Assembly (NCBI GenBank): GCA_030835305.1
Contig: JAURPJ010000110.1
Span: 1-64,000 of the forward strand
From: Verrucomicrobiota bacterium
GTDB lineage: Bacteria > Verrucomicrobiota > Verrucomicrobiia > Verrucomicrobiales > Akkermansiaceae
Length of the DNA: 64,000 nt
Reading direction: 5' to 3'
How positions within the stretch are numbered: position 1 is the stretch's first letter; every line of letters starts with the position of its first letter. The translations under genes and the position numbers were made by a program. The notes beneath the pieces are model-generated. The model had not been told where the DNA came from. It was given only the letters and a program-made list of their open reading frames with translations, and did no database searches. Of the stretch, positions 9,128 through 19,575 are shown in pieces.

Positions 9128-9951
9128 AAAAACTTCCCCTTACTGCGATTCTAATCGTCGCTGCCAGCCTCATTTACTGGGCCTTCACTAGAATCCCGCC
9201 GGAGTCCGAAAAAAGTGGAGAACCCGAAGTGCAAATCGCAGATTCCTCGGAATACTGGGAATCTGTCACCAGCGTGGAACAGACTCCCTCCTACCAACCA
9301 CCTCCACCGGAACACAACTTCTACTCCGACGGACCCAAAACCCGCGATGGTATCGGCAAATATTACCAGGGACGCGAAATTGCCTATGTCATGGGCCATC
9401 CTGCCATTCAATGGTTGGAGAGACCTGAACGGGAGAAAGAGGAAGCACCCACCAAAGCCCTCGACCTCATCAAGCTGGCACCGGGCGAAGTCCTGGCCGA
9501 CATCGGTGCTGGTTCCGGATACTACAGCCTTCGGATTGCCATGACCCACCCAAAATCGAGAGTAGTTTCCGTCGACATCCAACCAGAAATGATCGACTTC
9601 CTGAAGGGACGGACCGAAAAACTTGGTATCGCCAACGTGTCGCCTCACCTCGGCAATATCGATGGGATCGGGCTGCCCAATGAATCCGTCGATGCCGTTC
9701 TTATGATCGACGCCTATCATGAGTTCTCCCACCCTTACGAAATGATGCAATCGATCGCTTCAGCCCTTAGACCAGGTGGTCGGGTCTACCTTCTGGAATA
9801 CCGGGAGGAAGACCCCGATGTCCCCATCAAACCACTTCACAAAATGAGCCAGGAGCAGGCAAAAAAGGAAATGGCGCTTGTTGGTCTTGAGTGGGATACA
9901 ACCATTGATGATCTTCCTTGGCAGCACTTTATGGTCTTTAAAAAGCCATGA
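9124..9951 (+). CDS. SAM-dependent class I methyltransferase with N-terminal membrane anchor
   Basis: 275 residues. The N-terminus (MKKLPLTAILIVAASLIYWAF) is a signal peptide or signal-anchor followed by an acidic/Pro-rich linker to about residue 75. The rest is a Rossmann methyltransferase: motif I VLADIGAGSGYYS at residues 123-135, SVDIQPEM (acidic loop), VLMIDAYHEF and RPGGRVYLLEY. The ATG overlaps the murI stop and the TGA overlaps the tilS start, so it is translated in one unit with them. Why a SAM enzyme should carry an export signal is unclear; it may be anchored with the catalytic domain in the cytoplasm. Substrate unknown. Confidence 0.85.
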   Translation: MKKLPLTAILIVAASLIYWAFTRIPPESEKSGEPEVQIADSSEYWESVTSVEQTPSYQPPPPEHNFYSDGPKTRDGIGKYYQGREIAYVMGHPAIQWLERPEREKEEAPTKALDLIKLAPGEVLADIGAGSGYYSLRIAMTHPKSRVVSVDIQPEMIDFLKGRTEKLGIANVSPHLGNIDGIGLPNESVDAVLMIDAYHEFSHPYEMMQSIASALRPGGRVYLLEYREEDPDVPIKPLHKMSQEQAKKEMALVGLEWDTTIDDLPWQHFMVFKKP

Positions 9952-10865
9952 TCCCGCCTCCTGATTGGCTTGATCCGGCGGAGCGCTATTTGGTCGGCAT
10001 TTCCGGCGGACGGGATTCTATCGCCTTGCACCACTGGCTCGTCGAAAATCATTTTAAAAAAATCATCTATTGCCACCTGAACCACGGACTTCGTGGTGAG
10101 GAGTCCGATGGCGACGAACAGTTCCTTCTCCAACTCCTGGGCAGGGACCTCATCACAAGCCGCTCCGATGTGCACAAGCTGGCTGATCGCGAGCATCTCT
10201 CTATTGAAACCGCAGCAAGAAAAGCTCGGCATCGTTTTTTTGAAGAATGCGCTACTCGAACCGGGGTTACTCGTATCCTCCTCGCGCACCATGCCGACGA
10301 CCAGGCCGAGACCATTCTCTTTAATCTTCTCCGGGGCACTGCCGGACTCAAGGGAATGAAGCCACGACAAAGACTAGGTTCGCTTACTTTCCTGCGACCA
10401 TTTTTGGATGTGCGCAGAAACGTCATTGATCGATATCTCGCATCCCGCAAATTCCCCTTCCGGGATGATTCCTCCAATCGAGAGCCTTTCGCGACACGCA
10501 ACCGTCTGAGGAACGAAGCAATCCCTCTTCTCACTGAAATTATGAAGCGGGATGTGACCCCGAATATTCTTCGCGCATCCAAGCATCACCGGGAGCTGGA
10601 GCGTTCTGCCGACTTGTATCTCTCGGAGATTGAGATCCTCGATCCCCAGGGCCGGATCCACCTGCCGACCTTTCGAAATCTTCCGAGAGCCATTCAAAAA
10701 AGATCAATTCACCAGTTTCTCCGCTCTCACAAAATCCCAGAGGTGTCCTCGGCCCACATCGATGAAGCCCTCGAGATCGCGCACCCCGACTCCCCGCCAT
10801 CCATGAATTTACCCGGGGGACAACGCTTGCGCCGGAAGGAATCCCGACTTTTTATCAGCCTATGA
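9948..10865 (+). CDS. tilS: tRNA(Ile)-lysidine synthase
   Basis: Attaches lysine to C34 of the tRNA-Ile CAU anticodon so that it reads AUA. The PP-loop SGGRDS near residue 19 and the following features (CHLNHGLRGEESDGDE, LAHHADDQAETILFNLLRG) identify the family. 305 residues is shorter than the E. coli enzyme (about 430) and the TilS C-terminal domain is absent, as in several other phyla. It overlaps both neighbours by 4 bp. Confidence 0.93.
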   Translation: MIPPPDWLDPAERYLVGISGGRDSIALHHWLVENHFKKIIYCHLNHGLRGEESDGDEQFLLQLLGRDLITSRSDVHKLADREHLSIETAARKARHRFFEECATRTGVTRILLAHHADDQAETILFNLLRGTAGLKGMKPRQRLGSLTFLRPFLDVRRNVIDRYLASRKFPFRDDSSNREPFATRNRLRNEAIPLLTEIMKRDVTPNILRASKHHRELERSADLYLSEIEILDPQGRIHLPTFRNLPRAIQKRSIHQFLRSHKIPEVSSAHIDEALEIAHPDSPPSMNLPGGQRLRRKESRLFISL

Positions 10866-11299
10866 AAGTTCTCCTTCTTCTTTCCTTTCTGCTCATCTCC
10901 TGTGGCAACAAAACCGAGCCCGATGAAAAAAAGAAGGCCAAAAAAAACAAAGGCCCGGATCAAATGATCGTCGGGCGTATTGCTTCGGTCTCCGCGCGTA
11001 GTCAATTCGTCCTCATTCAAAAAATTGGAACAGGAACCCTCCCCAAAGGAATCATTTATCAATCAAGAGGACCCGATGATCGCACGGCCTCTTTACGCCC
11101 CTCAGGAGAGCGGGTCCGCGACTTCTTCGCCGCCGATCTGCTCAATGGCGAAGCCAAAAAGGGAGACGCGGTGATAGCTTATAGAAATTCGGCTAAAAAA
11201 GAGGACGAGGAGGGGGCTACCCTCAAGCTCGGAAACGAAACAGCAACATTAAGAAATTCCGATGGTGATGGGTTGCTAGGAGACGATCAAGAACCCTAA
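10862..11299 (+). CDS. Small predicted lipoprotein, unknown function
   Basis: 145 residues. The N-terminus MKVLLLLSFLLISCGN has a lipobox (LISC, lipid-modified Cys14), then a Lys-rich linker, then a beta-rich domain (GRIASVSARSQFVLIQKIG) that contains a GD-type turn pattern reminiscent of small OB-like or flagellar-assembly folds. The acidic C-terminus is low complexity. The start overlaps the tilS stop (ATGA), so it is the last gene of the murI run. No confident family assignment. Confidence 0.75.
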   Translation: MKVLLLLSFLLISCGNKTEPDEKKKAKKNKGPDQMIVGRIASVSARSQFVLIQKIGTGTLPKGIIYQSRGPDDRTASLRPSGERVRDFFAADLLNGEAKKGDAVIAYRNSAKKEDEEGATLKLGNETATLRNSDGDGLLGDDQEP

Positions 11300-11338
11300 A
11301 CTATCAGGGATTGAGGCTAATTTCCGTCCCTTTATTGT

Positions 11339-11349
11339 GAGTGTCACTC
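11339..11349. promoter_or_regulatory. Short perfect palindrome upstream of the MarR gene
   Basis: GAGTGTCACTC is a perfect 5+1+5 palindrome 121 bp ahead of the marR-type start, in an AT-rich gap. MarR proteins usually bind palindromes near their own promoter, so it is a candidate operator, but it is short enough to occur by chance. Confidence 0.25.
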
Positions 11350-11469
11350 GGTTTATTTAAAAAAATTAGTGTTTATTGCTTGAATGTAGTTCATTTTTCT
11401 TGGCATTATTCCTTCCGAAGCTGCTGGGCTATCCTAAACACCCAAATAATTCAAAAAAGCCGATATACC

Positions 11470-11931
11470 ATGAAATCAAGCACTCTCAACCCTTCGAGCC
11501 CCGGAAAAGTGGATCCAAACCGCTTGGCTGACTTTGTGATGATGACCCAGCGGTCGTGCATCCTGAATCTTTCGAGTGAACTGAACCGCGGAAACATTTC
11601 TTTTCCTCAGTTTTTCCTCCTCACCTACCTTTCCAGCGAAGATTACCTCACCATGTCGGCCATCGCCAAGAAGATGGGCCACTCCACCGCTGCAGCCACC
11701 GGCCTTGTTGATCGCCTTGAGAAGCTCGGCTTCGTGGAGCGGGTGCACGCTGCCGAGGACCGCCGTAAGATCATGGTTCGCATCACCAGCAGTGGTTCCG
11801 AGATTGTCTCAACCATGCGCCAGCACATCGCCTCCGAGCTCGCAAACATCATGGAAGATCTCGACGACGATGACGCTTCCTCGATTGCGGCAGCCAACCA
11901 AGCCATCGAAGGCAAGAATCTTGATTCGTAG
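11470..11931 (+). CDS. MarR-family transcriptional regulator
   Basis: 153 residues from the ATG at 11470; the frame is open upstream through an AT-rich non-coding stretch, so the longer version is rejected. The winged helix is clear: LTMSAIAKKMGHSTAAATG (recognition helix) followed by LVDRLEKLGFVERV and the wing EDRRKIMVRIT. The first 50 residues form the dimerisation helices. Dimeric DNA-binding repressor or activator that usually responds to small phenolic or redox ligands. No obvious transporter or detoxification target adjoins it; the next gene starts 15 bp downstream and may share the transcript. Confidence 0.9.
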   Translation: MKSSTLNPSSPGKVDPNRLADFVMMTQRSCILNLSSELNRGNISFPQFFLLTYLSSEDYLTMSAIAKKMGHSTAAATGLVDRLEKLGFVERVHAAEDRRKIMVRITSSGSEIVSTMRQHIASELANIMEDLDDDDASSIAAANQAIEGKNLDS

Positions 11932-11946
11932 CATTCCCCCAACCAA

Positions 11947-12660
11947 ATGTTCGTGAAGGAAACTTTGCGGACAAGCAGCGCTTCCTCTATGCTCCCAGGC
12001 GTGAAGGAGGCGTCTTTCTTTTTGTCACCGATTCTTGAATCCAGGGACCACTGTGCTGATTTTGTGGAGCGTACCCGTACCCCCGAAGTCGCGACATGCA
12101 TCAACAAGGAAGAAACCTTGACCCGCCTTGCCCCACACCATACCGCGGCAGCTCGGTCATTAGGATTCAGCAAAACCTACCACGCCGAGCAGGTTCACGG
12201 ATGTGAAATAGCGCTGATTACAAAAGAATCGCCTCTCATGTCTCCGGGAGTTGACGCCCTGATCACAGCCGGAAATGTCCTCCTCGGAATCCATGTCGCT
12301 GATTGCGGAGCCCTCTACCTCCTCGACCGCAAAACCGGGGCAATTGGACTGCTTCACTCCGGAAAAAAAGGGACCGAACTCAATATCACCGGAAAGGTGA
12401 TCGAAGCAATGACCCGAAATTTCAACACCCGTCCCGGGGATCTAGTGGCCGTTCTTGCCCCCTGCATCCGGCCTCCCCACTACGAAATCGACTTTGCGGC
12501 AAGCATCCGGGAGCAAGCCCTCACCTCCGGAATCCTGCCAGAGAACTACCACGATTGCGGGCTTTGCACAGCCTCCGATCTCGGACGATTCTATTCCTAC
12601 CGCCGCGAGAAAGGAAACACCGGGCGACTTCTCGCCCTTTTTGGTCACCAACCATCATGA
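11947..12660 (+). CDS. YfiH / multicopper-oxidoreductase-like (DUF152) protein
   Basis: 237 residues of the YfiH family, reported as a purine nucleoside phosphorylase/adenosine deaminase type enzyme with a Cys/His zinc site. The family landmarks are AEQVHG (His), VADCGAL (Cys) and LLHSGKKGT, the position where most members have LHAGWRG. The change of that motif is notable but keeps the metal-ligand His. APCI near the middle is also conserved. The TGA overlaps the ispE start (ATGA), so the two genes are translationally coupled. Confidence 0.85.
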   Translation: MFVKETLRTSSASSMLPGVKEASFFLSPILESRDHCADFVERTRTPEVATCINKEETLTRLAPHHTAAARSLGFSKTYHAEQVHGCEIALITKESPLMSPGVDALITAGNVLLGIHVADCGALYLLDRKTGAIGLLHSGKKGTELNITGKVIEAMTRNFNTRPGDLVAVLAPCIRPPHYEIDFAASIREQALTSGILPENYHDCGLCTASDLGRFYSYRREKGNTGRLLALFGHQPS

Positions 12661-13490
12661 GCTCCCTCACCGTCAGGCCTCCCGCCAAAATCAACCTCTC
12701 TCTGAAGATCACTCGCAAACGTGACGATGGCTTCCACGAGTTGGAGACTCTTGCCCTCCCCTTGCCCGGCTTGACGGATGAACTTCACTTCGAAAATGCT
12801 AAGAAATTCAGCCTGCATTGTGAGGCCCCCGGCGTCCCAATCGATGAGTCCAACCTCGTGTCCCGCGCCGTCCACCTTTTCGAAAAACATACCGGCAAAG
12901 AGGCTCCATTCCGGATCACCCTGACCAAACATATCCCTCATGGTGCGGGCCTCGGAGGCGGGAGCGCGGACGCCGCACACACCTTTCTGGCGCTCAATAA
13001 ACTGACCGGGGCATCGGTTCCGTTGGAAATTCTTGCAGAATGGGCCGGCGAGCTTGGTTCCGACATCCCTCTTTTCATTTATGAATCACCTTGTTGGTGC
13101 CGGGGGCGTGGGGAAATGATCGAGCCCGTCAATCTCGAATGGAATCACCCCATTCTTCTATTTAAACCAAGCTTCTCGATCCCAACCCCCTGGGCTTACT
13201 CACGCTGGAAGTACTCAGAAGAAATTCCCGATATTTCCTACACACCCACCCGGGTTAGAGAAATCGAACTCTTCAATGATCTAGAACGTCCCGTTTTTGA
13301 GAAACATCGCTTTCTGGCCGAACTCAAACAATTCCTGCTTGAGCAGCCCGAAACACAGACCGCAATGATGTCAGGGTCAGGCTCTGCCGTTTTTGCAGTT
13401 CTTCACGACAAGATGGACGCGGATTCGCTTGGCCAGCGCACCCTAAACGAGCTTGACCCTACGCTCTGGAGTCACCTCGCAATCTTTTAA
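12657..13490 (+). CDS. ispE: 4-diphosphocytidyl-2-C-methyl-D-erythritol kinase
   Basis: Fourth enzyme of the MEP isoprenoid pathway (ATP-dependent phosphorylation of CDP-ME), a GHMP kinase of 277 residues. [20 protein letters not shown] is the diagnostic N-terminal motif, and [14 protein letters not shown] is the glycine-rich ATP loop. [10 protein letters not shown] is motif 3. The start at 12657 overlaps the preceding stop. ispF and ispH occur elsewhere in the window. Confidence 0.95.
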   Translation: MSSLTVRPPAKINLSLKITRKRDDGFHELETLALPLPGLTDELHFENAKKFSLHCEAPGVPIDESNLVSRAVHLFEKHTGKEAPFRITLTKHIPHGAGLGGGSADAAHTFLALNKLTGASVPLEILAEWAGELGSDIPLFIYESPCWCRGRGEMIEPVNLEWNHPILLFKPSFSIPTPWAYSRWKYSEEIPDISYTPTRVREIELFNDLERPVFEKHRFLAELKQFLLEQPETQTAMMSGSGSAVFAVLHDKMDADSLGQRTLNELDPTLWSHLAIF

Positions 13491-13561
13491 TTAATCAGGC
13501 GACACCGCTCCCTCAAGGTGCTACGCTTTCGCCAACAAAGCCGTCAACTTTTTCTCATTTC

Positions 13562-14833
13562 ATGGCCCGCGCAAACAACCTCACTATGTGCTCCTTCTGT
13601 GGCAAAAGTCATTCGGAAGTCAAGAAGCTCATCGCCGGACCCGGCGTCTACATTTGTAACGAATGTATCGACGTCTGCTCCACCATTCTTCGCAAGGAAC
13701 TCGCCGGTCAATCAAAGCCCACCGAAGACGCCTCGAGATTGCTTGAAGACGGAGTTCCTATACCCACAGAACTCCTGCAACACCTCAACGACTTCGTAAT
13801 CGGACAAGAAGAAGCCAAGAAAGTTCTCTCGGTTGCCGTCTACAATCACTACCAACGACTCCGCCAGCATGAGAATGCCGACGAGAAATATGCCGACGTC
13901 GAGATTGAAAAATCGAATGTCCTCCTTCTTGGACCAACCGGCTCCGGAAAAACGCTGCTTGCAAAAACTCTCGCGCGCCTTCTCGATGTTCCGTTCTGCA
14001 TTGTTGACGCCACCACCCTGACTGAAGCAGGTTACGTGGGTGAAGACGTAGAGAACATTATCCTGCGGCTTCTTCAGTCGGCTGACTTCGATGTCGAGCG
14101 CGCGGAACGAGGTATTATTTATGTCGACGAGATCGATAAAATCGGGCGCAAAACCGAAAATGTTTCCATCACCCGGGATGTCTCCGGCGAAGGAGTTCAG
14201 CAAGCTCTCTTAAAAATTCTAGAGGGTTCGGTTTGCAACGTTCCACCACAAGGTGGGCGCAAGCATCCGCAACAGGAATACATTCAGGTGAACACCGAGA
14301 AGATCCTTTTTATATGCGGGGGAGCCTTTGTCGGAATGGAGGATATTGTCCGCCGACGACTTGGCAAGCGGGTCCTCGGATTCAATGCAGTGGAATCCGA
14401 AGAGACTGAAGAGGCCGAGGAAATAGCACTCCTCAAACAAGTCCGGGCCGAGGATCTTTTGCACTTTGGCTTGATCCCTGAATTCATCGGGCGTCTGCCT
14501 GTCCTCACCTCCCTTCGCAAACTCACTGAAGAGGAGTTGGTCCGGATCGTGACCGAGCCCAAAAACGCCCTGCTAAAGCAGTATCAAAAGCAGCTTTCCA
14601 TGAATAATGTTCAGCTGAAAGTCACCAAGGATGGGCTCACCGAGATGGCCAAACAGGCGATTGACCGAGGGACCGGAGCAAGGGCCCTTCGCTCCATTTT
14701 CGAAGCCCTTATGCTCGATGTCATGTTCGAGGTGCCATCGCGCGAAGACATTGATACCGTGACCATCAATGCCCCCGTGGTGAGAGGTCAAAAGGCACCC
14801 ACGATGAAGAAACGACGCTCAAATGCTGCTTAG
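13562..14833 (+). CDS. clpX: ATP-dependent Clp protease ATP-binding subunit ClpX
   Basis: 423 residues, normal length. The N-terminal zinc-binding domain has Cys10, Cys13, Cys32 and Cys35. The AAA+ module shows Walker [16 protein letters not shown], Walker [12 protein letters not shown], the pore-loop region and sensor 2 [12 protein letters not shown]. The adaptor/ClpP-contact IGF loop appears as LGFNAVE, which lacks the canonical IGF tripeptide. Unfolds tagged proteins and feeds ClpP in the cytoplasm. clpP is not adjacent, which is unusual. Confidence 0.96.
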   Translation: MARANNLTMCSFCGKSHSEVKKLIAGPGVYICNECIDVCSTILRKELAGQSKPTEDASRLLEDGVPIPTELLQHLNDFVIGQEEAKKVLSVAVYNHYQRLRQHENADEKYADVEIEKSNVLLLGPTGSGKTLLAKTLARLLDVPFCIVDATTLTEAGYVGEDVENIILRLLQSADFDVERAERGIIYVDEIDKIGRKTENVSITRDVSGEGVQQALLKILEGSVCNVPPQGGRKHPQQEYIQVNTEKILFICGGAFVGMEDIVRRRLGKRVLGFNAVESEETEEAEEIALLKQVRAEDLLHFGLIPEFIGRLPVLTSLRKLTEEELVRIVTEPKNALLKQYQKQLSMNNVQLKVTKDGLTEMAKQAIDRGTGARALRSIFEALMLDVMFEVPSREDIDTVTINAPVVRGQKAPTMKKRRSNAA

Positions 14834-14859
14834 ATAAGAGCCGACGATCATCGCAAACT

Positions 14860-15243
14860 ATGGCTGTGTCTGAAGAACGACGCAGAAGTATTACAGTTCG
14901 AAACTTGAACTTCCATTTGACCCTCTGATGTATCGAGGACGGCGACTAGTTCTTGCACATCAAACAAGGTACGGATTCACTGGCACGTCTCACCGTTGGT
15001 TTCTACTATCCGCGCGAAGAAGTGCAATATTTCCCAATGGTGCAGCGCCCCCGAAACATTGAGAAATGTCACTATTATGATCATGGAGCCTAAGCCTTCA
15101 CTCCCAAAGTTCTGGAGATCGTAATTACCTGGGCACTCTACAATGGATGGGATTCCCCAACTTCCAGAATGATCCACACTCAGTTTGAAAATGGTTTCTG
15201 GTGGATCACAAGCATGCAATCCGCATCGAATAGACCTGCCTGA
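14860..15243 (+). pseudogene. Decayed small gene with three in-frame stops
   Basis: A single 128-codon frame from ATG 14860 (MAVSEERRRSITVRNLNFHL) to TGA 15241-15243 reads like protein throughout but is broken by TGA, TAG and TAA. Coding-like stretches include LTVGFYYPREEVQYFPMVQ, RPRNIEKCHYYDHG and AFTPKVLEIVITWALYNGWD. The pattern (DHG, then FTPxVhxxhIxWALxNGW) resembles small conserved bacterial proteins, but I cannot name the family. No frameshift is needed to read it. It fills most of the 543-bp gap between clpX and fusA; the rest holds the fusA terminator. Confidence 0.5.
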
Positions 15244-15321
15244 TTCAAACGAATTCCCATTTTTCGACGAAGCCAGCTCACAGCACTTAAGAATTTTCGA
15301 AAAACCTGAGGTTCACGACAA

Positions 15322-15355
15322 AAAAAAGGCGCACCGTTTCCGGCGCGCCTTTTGA
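15322..15355 (-). terminator. Rho-independent terminator after fusA
   Basis: On the minus strand AAAAGGCGC pairs with GCGCCTTTT around a short loop, followed by a run of T. It lies 22 bp past the fusA stop. Confidence 0.85.
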
Positions 15356-15376
15356 AACGATTTGAGCTCGAAAGCA

Positions 15377-17467
15377 CTACTTCTTCTTAGCCTCTTCCCG
15401 CTCCTTGGCATCAGCGACAACTTGGTCGGCGACGTTCTTTGGACATGGTGCGTAGTGCTCGAACTCCATCGAGAACTGACCACGACCGGAAGTCATGGTG
15501 CGAAGGTCACCAATATATCCGAACATTTCGGATAGAGGAGCCTGAGCCTTTATGCGAATACCACCGGAAGCAGTGTCCTGAGACTGAATCATACCACGAC
15601 GACGGTTAAGGTCCCCAATAACGTCGCCGACGTGATCTTCAGGAGTGAAGACGTCGAGCTTCATGATAGGCTCAAGAATCTGAGCACCAGCCTTGGGAAC
15701 GGTCTGACGATAAGCTGCACGGGAAGCAATCTCGAAAGCAACAGCCGAGGAGTCAACCGCGTGGAAACCACCATCGGTAAGAGTCACTTTGAAGTCCAAA
15801 CAAGGATACCCCGCAAGGACACCTTTCTCGAGAGAGGTTTGGAAGCCCTTCTCGACTGCGGACCAGTATTCCTTGGGAACATTACCACCGACCACGGTCG
15901 ACTCAAACTGGAAGCCTTCGCCGGGCTCGAGAGGAGTGAGGGTGTAATCGATCTTCGCAAACTGACCGGACCCACCGGACTGCTTCTTGTGAGTATAGCT
16001 ATCGGAAGTCTCCTTGGTGATAGTCTCGCGGTAGGCCACTTGTGGAGCACCAACTTCGACCTCCACCTTGTGAGTCCGCTTGAGGATATCGACTTTAATA
16101 TCGAGGTGAAGCTCACCCATCCCCTTTAGAATGGTCTCGCCGGAGTCAAGATCAGTTTCAACTCGGAAGGAAGGATCTTCCTGAATCATCTTACCAAGTG
16201 CCACTCCAAGTTTCTCGGCGTTTGCCTTGTCCTTGGGAGCCACGGCAAGCGAGATCACGGGATCCGGGAAAACCATCGGCTCAAGAGTCGCAGGATCGTC
16301 TTTGGAGCAAAGGGTGTGTCCGGTTTGGACGTTCTTAAGCCCGACAAGAGCGATGATGTCACCTGCCTGAGCACTATCGAGCTCGGTCCGGTCATTGGCG
16401 TGCATCTCAACGAGACGGCCGACGCGCTCGGTTTTTCCGGTGAAGGTATTCAAAATGGTATCGCCCTTCTTCATTGTTCCCGAATAAATACGGGTGAAAG
16501 TCAGAGCGCCAAACTGATCGTCCATGATCTTGAAGGCAAGCGCACGGAGAGATCCGTTCGGATCAACCGTTGCAAACTTTCCGGTCAGTTCACCTTCGTC
16601 GTCAAACTCAGGCTCGGGCTCCACCTCGAGAGGAGATGGAAGGTAATCAACAACTCCATTGAGCACGTTTTGAACCCCCTTGTTCTTGAAGGCCGAGCCA
16701 CAGAAAGCCGGAAAGAAGTCAAGAGCAATGGTGCCCTTGCGGATGCACTTCTTGATGGTGGCAATGTCAGGAACATTACCTTCAAGATAGGCTTCCATCA
16801 CTTCGTCATCCTGCTCAACCGCAGTTTCGATGAGTTCGTCGTGATACTGGTTGCACTTGTCAACGAGATCCTCGGGAACTTCCTTAACTTCAAAATTCTC
16901 AGGAAGACCGGAATCGTCCCAAACATAGGCCTTCTTTTCGAGAACGTCGACCACTCCGACAAAGGAGTCCTCGAAACCGATCGGAATCGTCATGACAAGA
17001 GGCTTCGCTCCAAGGACATCCTTGGTTTGCTGGATAACACGATAGAAATCAGCGCCAATCCGGTCGAGCTTGTTGACAAAAATGATACGGGCGACTTCAG
17101 AGTCGTTGGCGTAACGCCAGTTGGTCTCGGACTGGGGCTCTACGCCACCCGATCCACAAAAAACACCGACACCGCCGTCAAGAACCTTGAGAGAACGGTA
17201 AACCTCAATTGTGAAGTCAACGTGTCCCGGAGTATCTATGATGTTCATGCGGTGATCGTTCCAGAAACAGGTCGTGGCCGCCGATTGAATGGTAATTCCA
17301 CGCTCGGCTTCCTGTTCCATGAAGTCGGTGGTGGACTCACCATCGTGGACCTCACCCGTTTTGTGAATTTTACCGGTGAGCTTGAGGATCCGCTCGGTGG
17401 TCGTGGTCTTGCCGGCATCAACGTGTGCGCAGATGCCAATGTTACGGTATTTGCTGAGGTCAATCAT
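15377..17467 (-). CDS. fusA: Translation elongation factor G
   Basis: 696-residue GTPase driving ribosomal translocation. G1 [12 protein letters not shown] (residues 14-25), switch region [17 protein letters not shown]3 DTPGHVDFT and G4 NKLDRIGAD are intact; domains II-V follow to the end ([14 protein letters not shown], then [18 protein letters not shown]). Length is standard. It is monocistronic here, not in an str operon with rpsL/rpsG/tuf, and has its own terminator. Confidence 0.97.
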   Translation of the reverse strand: MIDLSKYRNIGICAHVDAGKTTTTERILKLTGKIHKTGEVHDGESTTDFMEQEAERGITIQSAATTCFWNDHRMNIIDTPGHVDFTIEVYRSLKVLDGGVGVFCGSGGVEPQSETNWRYANDSEVARIIFVNKLDRIGADFYRVIQQTKDVLGAKPLVMTIPIGFEDSFVGVVDVLEKKAYVWDDSGLPENFEVKEVPEDLVDKCNQYHDELIETAVEQDDEVMEAYLEGNVPDIATIKKCIRKGTIALDFFPAFCGSAFKNKGVQNVLNGVVDYLPSPLEVEPEPEFDDEGELTGKFATVDPNGSLRALAFKIMDDQFGALTFTRIYSGTMKKGDTILNTFTGKTERVGRLVEMHANDRTELDSAQAGDIIALVGLKNVQTGHTLCSKDDPATLEPMVFPDPVISLAVAPKDKANAEKLGVALGKMIQEDPSFRVETDLDSGETILKGMGELHLDIKVDILKRTHKVEVEVGAPQVAYRETITKETSDSYTHKKQSGGSGQFAKIDYTLTPLEPGEGFQFESTVVGGNVPKEYWSAVEKGFQTSLEKGVLAGYPCLDFKVTLTDGGFHAVDSSAVAFEIASRAAYRQTVPKAGAQILEPIMKLDVFTPEDHVGDVIGDLNRRRGMIQSQDTASGGIRIKAQAPLSEMFGYIGDLRTMTSGRGQFSMEFEHYAPCPKNVADQVVADAKEREEAKKK

Positions 17468-17804
17468 GGGAACTATTCTCGTGAAGTGGCGGGGTCTTAA
17501 TCACCGCTCCACCCTTTTGTCGAGTCTGGACCGAGACTTTTTGCGTATTTGCGCGCAGCAAACCTCGTTGCCATTCCGGCTTGAGGCTAGATAAGACATG
17601 TCAATTTGGCCGACATGCCAAGACGAGATCAGCGATCAAGCCCCAGCAAAATCTCTCCGGCACTGACCGTTATTCCTAAACCCCAATGGTCACCCAAAAA
17701 CCCACCCTAGCAGCCGCTTTGGCCTCTCCAGTTTTGTCATCGTCCAACTCATCGCTCCCGTTTTTCTCGCCTCTTTCTAACCTTTGGCTTGTTTAACCTC
17801 TTAG

Positions 17805-17966
17805 ATGGAAATTTTTTACCTTTCCTGCATTCTTCTCTATTTCAGTGTTCTCTTCGTCGCCTTGGGCCTCGTCATCGACTCCGCCGAAGATCGCGAATTT
17901 CCCCATCCGGACCACGATTCCTGGCCTCCCGAATCGATTCTTCGTTTACAAATCCCAGTTTCCTGA
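17805..17966 (+). CDS. Possible small membrane protein upstream of ilvC
   Basis: A 53-codon frame begins MEIFYLSCILLYFSVLFVAL, one transmembrane segment (residues 3-22), followed by an acidic, Pro-rich tail (EDREFPHPDHDSWPPE) ending at 17966, 37 bp before ilvC. It is the only plausible gene in the 536-bp gap between the divergent fusA and ilvC; the bases 17468-17804 show nothing else recognisable. No clear ribosome binding site. Could be a real short membrane protein, a leader, or chance. Confidence 0.35.
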   Translation: MEIFYLSCILLYFSVLFVALGLVIDSAEDREFPHPDHDSWPPESILRLQIPVS

Positions 17967-18003
17967 CATTCAAGTCCCGTCACATCGACTTTTTCCCTAA
18001 CAA

Positions 18004-19479
18004 ATGAGCACGAATTACTTCAACACTCTCCCGCTTCGTCGCCAGCTCGATGAGCTTGGCACTTGCCGTTTTATGGACGCGTCTGAGTTCGCCAATGGCG
18101 TCAACGCCGCTAAAGGACTCAAGATCGTGATCGTGGGCTGTGGCGCCCAGGGCCTCAACCAAGGCCTCAACATGCGCGATTCCGGCCTCGACGTCTCTTA
18201 CACCCTCCGCGCCGAAGCCATCCAGGAGAAGCGTCAGTCCTATCTCAATGCCACCGAAAACGGGTTTGCCGTCGGAACCTACGGGGAAATGCTCCCGACC
18301 GCGGACATCGTGATGAACCTCGCTCCTGACAAGCAGCACACCAAGGTGGTCGAAACCGTTGTTCCTCACATGAAGGAGGGTGCGACCTTTTCCTACGCCC
18401 ACGGCTTCAACATCGTGGAAGAAGGCACCCAGATTCGCAAAGACCTCACCGTGATTATGGTCGCGCCAAAGTCGCCAGGTTCGGAGGTCCGCGAGGAATA
18501 CAAGCGTGGCTTCGGCGTTCCAACCCTCATTGCCTGCCATGCTGAAAACGATCCATCCGGCGAAGGCATTGAGCTCGCCAAAGCACTCGCAGTCGCGCAA
18601 GGCGGCGACAAGGCCGGAGTTCTCGAGTCCTCTTTCGTCGCCGAGGTTAAGTCCGATCTCATGGGAGAGCAGACCATTCTCTGCGGACTTCTCCAGGCCG
18701 GCTCCATTCTCTGCTTCGAAAAAATGAAGGCCGAGGGCATCGACCCCAAGTGGGCCGTCAAGTTCATCCAAAACGGTTGGGAGGTGACGACCGAGGCCCT
18801 CAAGCACGGAGGCATCACCAACATGATGGACCGCCTTTCAAACCCGGCCAAGATTGAAGCCTTCAAGCTTTCCGAAGAGCTTAAGGACATCATGCGCGAT
18901 CTTTTCTACAAACACATGGACGACATCATCTCGGGTGAGTTTTCCAGCACCATGATGGCCGACTGGGCCAACGATGACGTCAAGCTCCTTGGCTGGCGCA
19001 AGGAGACTGGTGAAACCGAGTTCGAACAGACCGAAGGTGAAGGTGAGATCTCCGAGCAGGAATACTTCGACAAGGGCATTCTGATGGTTGCCATGGTTCG
19101 GGCAGGTGTAGAACTCGCATTCGAAGCCATGGTCGAGGCCGGTATCGAACCTGAATCAGCCTACTACGAGTCTCTCCACGAAACTCCTCTCATTGCAAAT
19201 ACCATCGCACGCAAAAAGCTTCACGAGATGAACCGCGTCATTTCCGACACCGCCGAGTATGGTTGCTACCTGTTCAGCCATGCCGCAGTCCCCCTTCTGC
19301 AGGACTTTATGTCCAAGGTTGATAGCAGCGTCATCGGAAAAGGCCTGGCTGCTTCCGATAACAGCGTCGACAACCAAACCCTAGTCCAAGTCAATGCCGT
19401 CATCCGGGATCACGAGGTCGAGGAAATCGGTATCTACCTCCGCGAAGCCATGGGTGCAATGAAGCCAATCTCTGCGTAA
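18004..19479 (+). CDS. ilvC: Ketol-acid reductoisomerase, class II (long form)
   Basis: Converts acetolactate or acetohydroxybutyrate to the dihydroxy acids in valine/isoleucine synthesis with NADPH and Mg2+. The 491-residue length and duplicated C-terminal knotted domain mark the E. coli-like class II enzyme, not the common 330-residue class I. The Rossmann motif is [41 protein letters not shown] and the metal-site region [12 protein letters not shown] are conserved. The acetolactate synthase genes are not adjacent. Dihydroxy-acid dehydratase lies at 41.6 kb. Confidence 0.96.
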   Translation: MSTNYFNTLPLRRQLDELGTCRFMDASEFANGVNAAKGLKIVIVGCGAQGLNQGLNMRDSGLDVSYTLRAEAIQEKRQSYLNATENGFAVGTYGEMLPTADIVMNLAPDKQHTKVVETVVPHMKEGATFSYAHGFNIVEEGTQIRKDLTVIMVAPKSPGSEVREEYKRGFGVPTLIACHAENDPSGEGIELAKALAVAQGGDKAGVLESSFVAEVKSDLMGEQTILCGLLQAGSILCFEKMKAEGIDPKWAVKFIQNGWEVTTEALKHGGITNMMDRLSNPAKIEAFKLSEELKDIMRDLFYKHMDDIISGEFSSTMMADWANDDVKLLGWRKETGETEFEQTEGEGEISEQEYFDKGILMVAMVRAGVELAFEAMVEAGIEPESAYYESLHETPLIANTIARKKLHEMNRVISDTAEYGCYLFSHAAVPLLQDFMSKVDSSVIGKGLAASDNSVDNQTLVQVNAVIRDHEVEEIGIYLREAMGAMKPISA

Positions 19480-19500
19480 AACGTTTCAAGCTCAATCTCA

Positions 19501-19540
19501 AAGCCCGGTGCCTTCCAACAAAGGCCCGGGCTTGCTATTT
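19501..19540 (+). terminator. Terminator-like hairpin after ilvC
   Basis: AAGCCCGG-TGCCTT (19501-19514) pairs with AAGGC-CCGGGCTT (19521-19533), followed by a mixed T-rich stretch rather than a pure T run. About 21 bp past the ilvC stop. Confidence 0.7.
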
Positions 19541-19575
19541 TGTTACCACGAACACTTAACTCCCACCGAAAACCA

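Noticed and set aside
16316-17500. 394-codon plus-strand frame
   Set aside because: Antisense of fusA, which is intact and fully recognisable on the minus strand.
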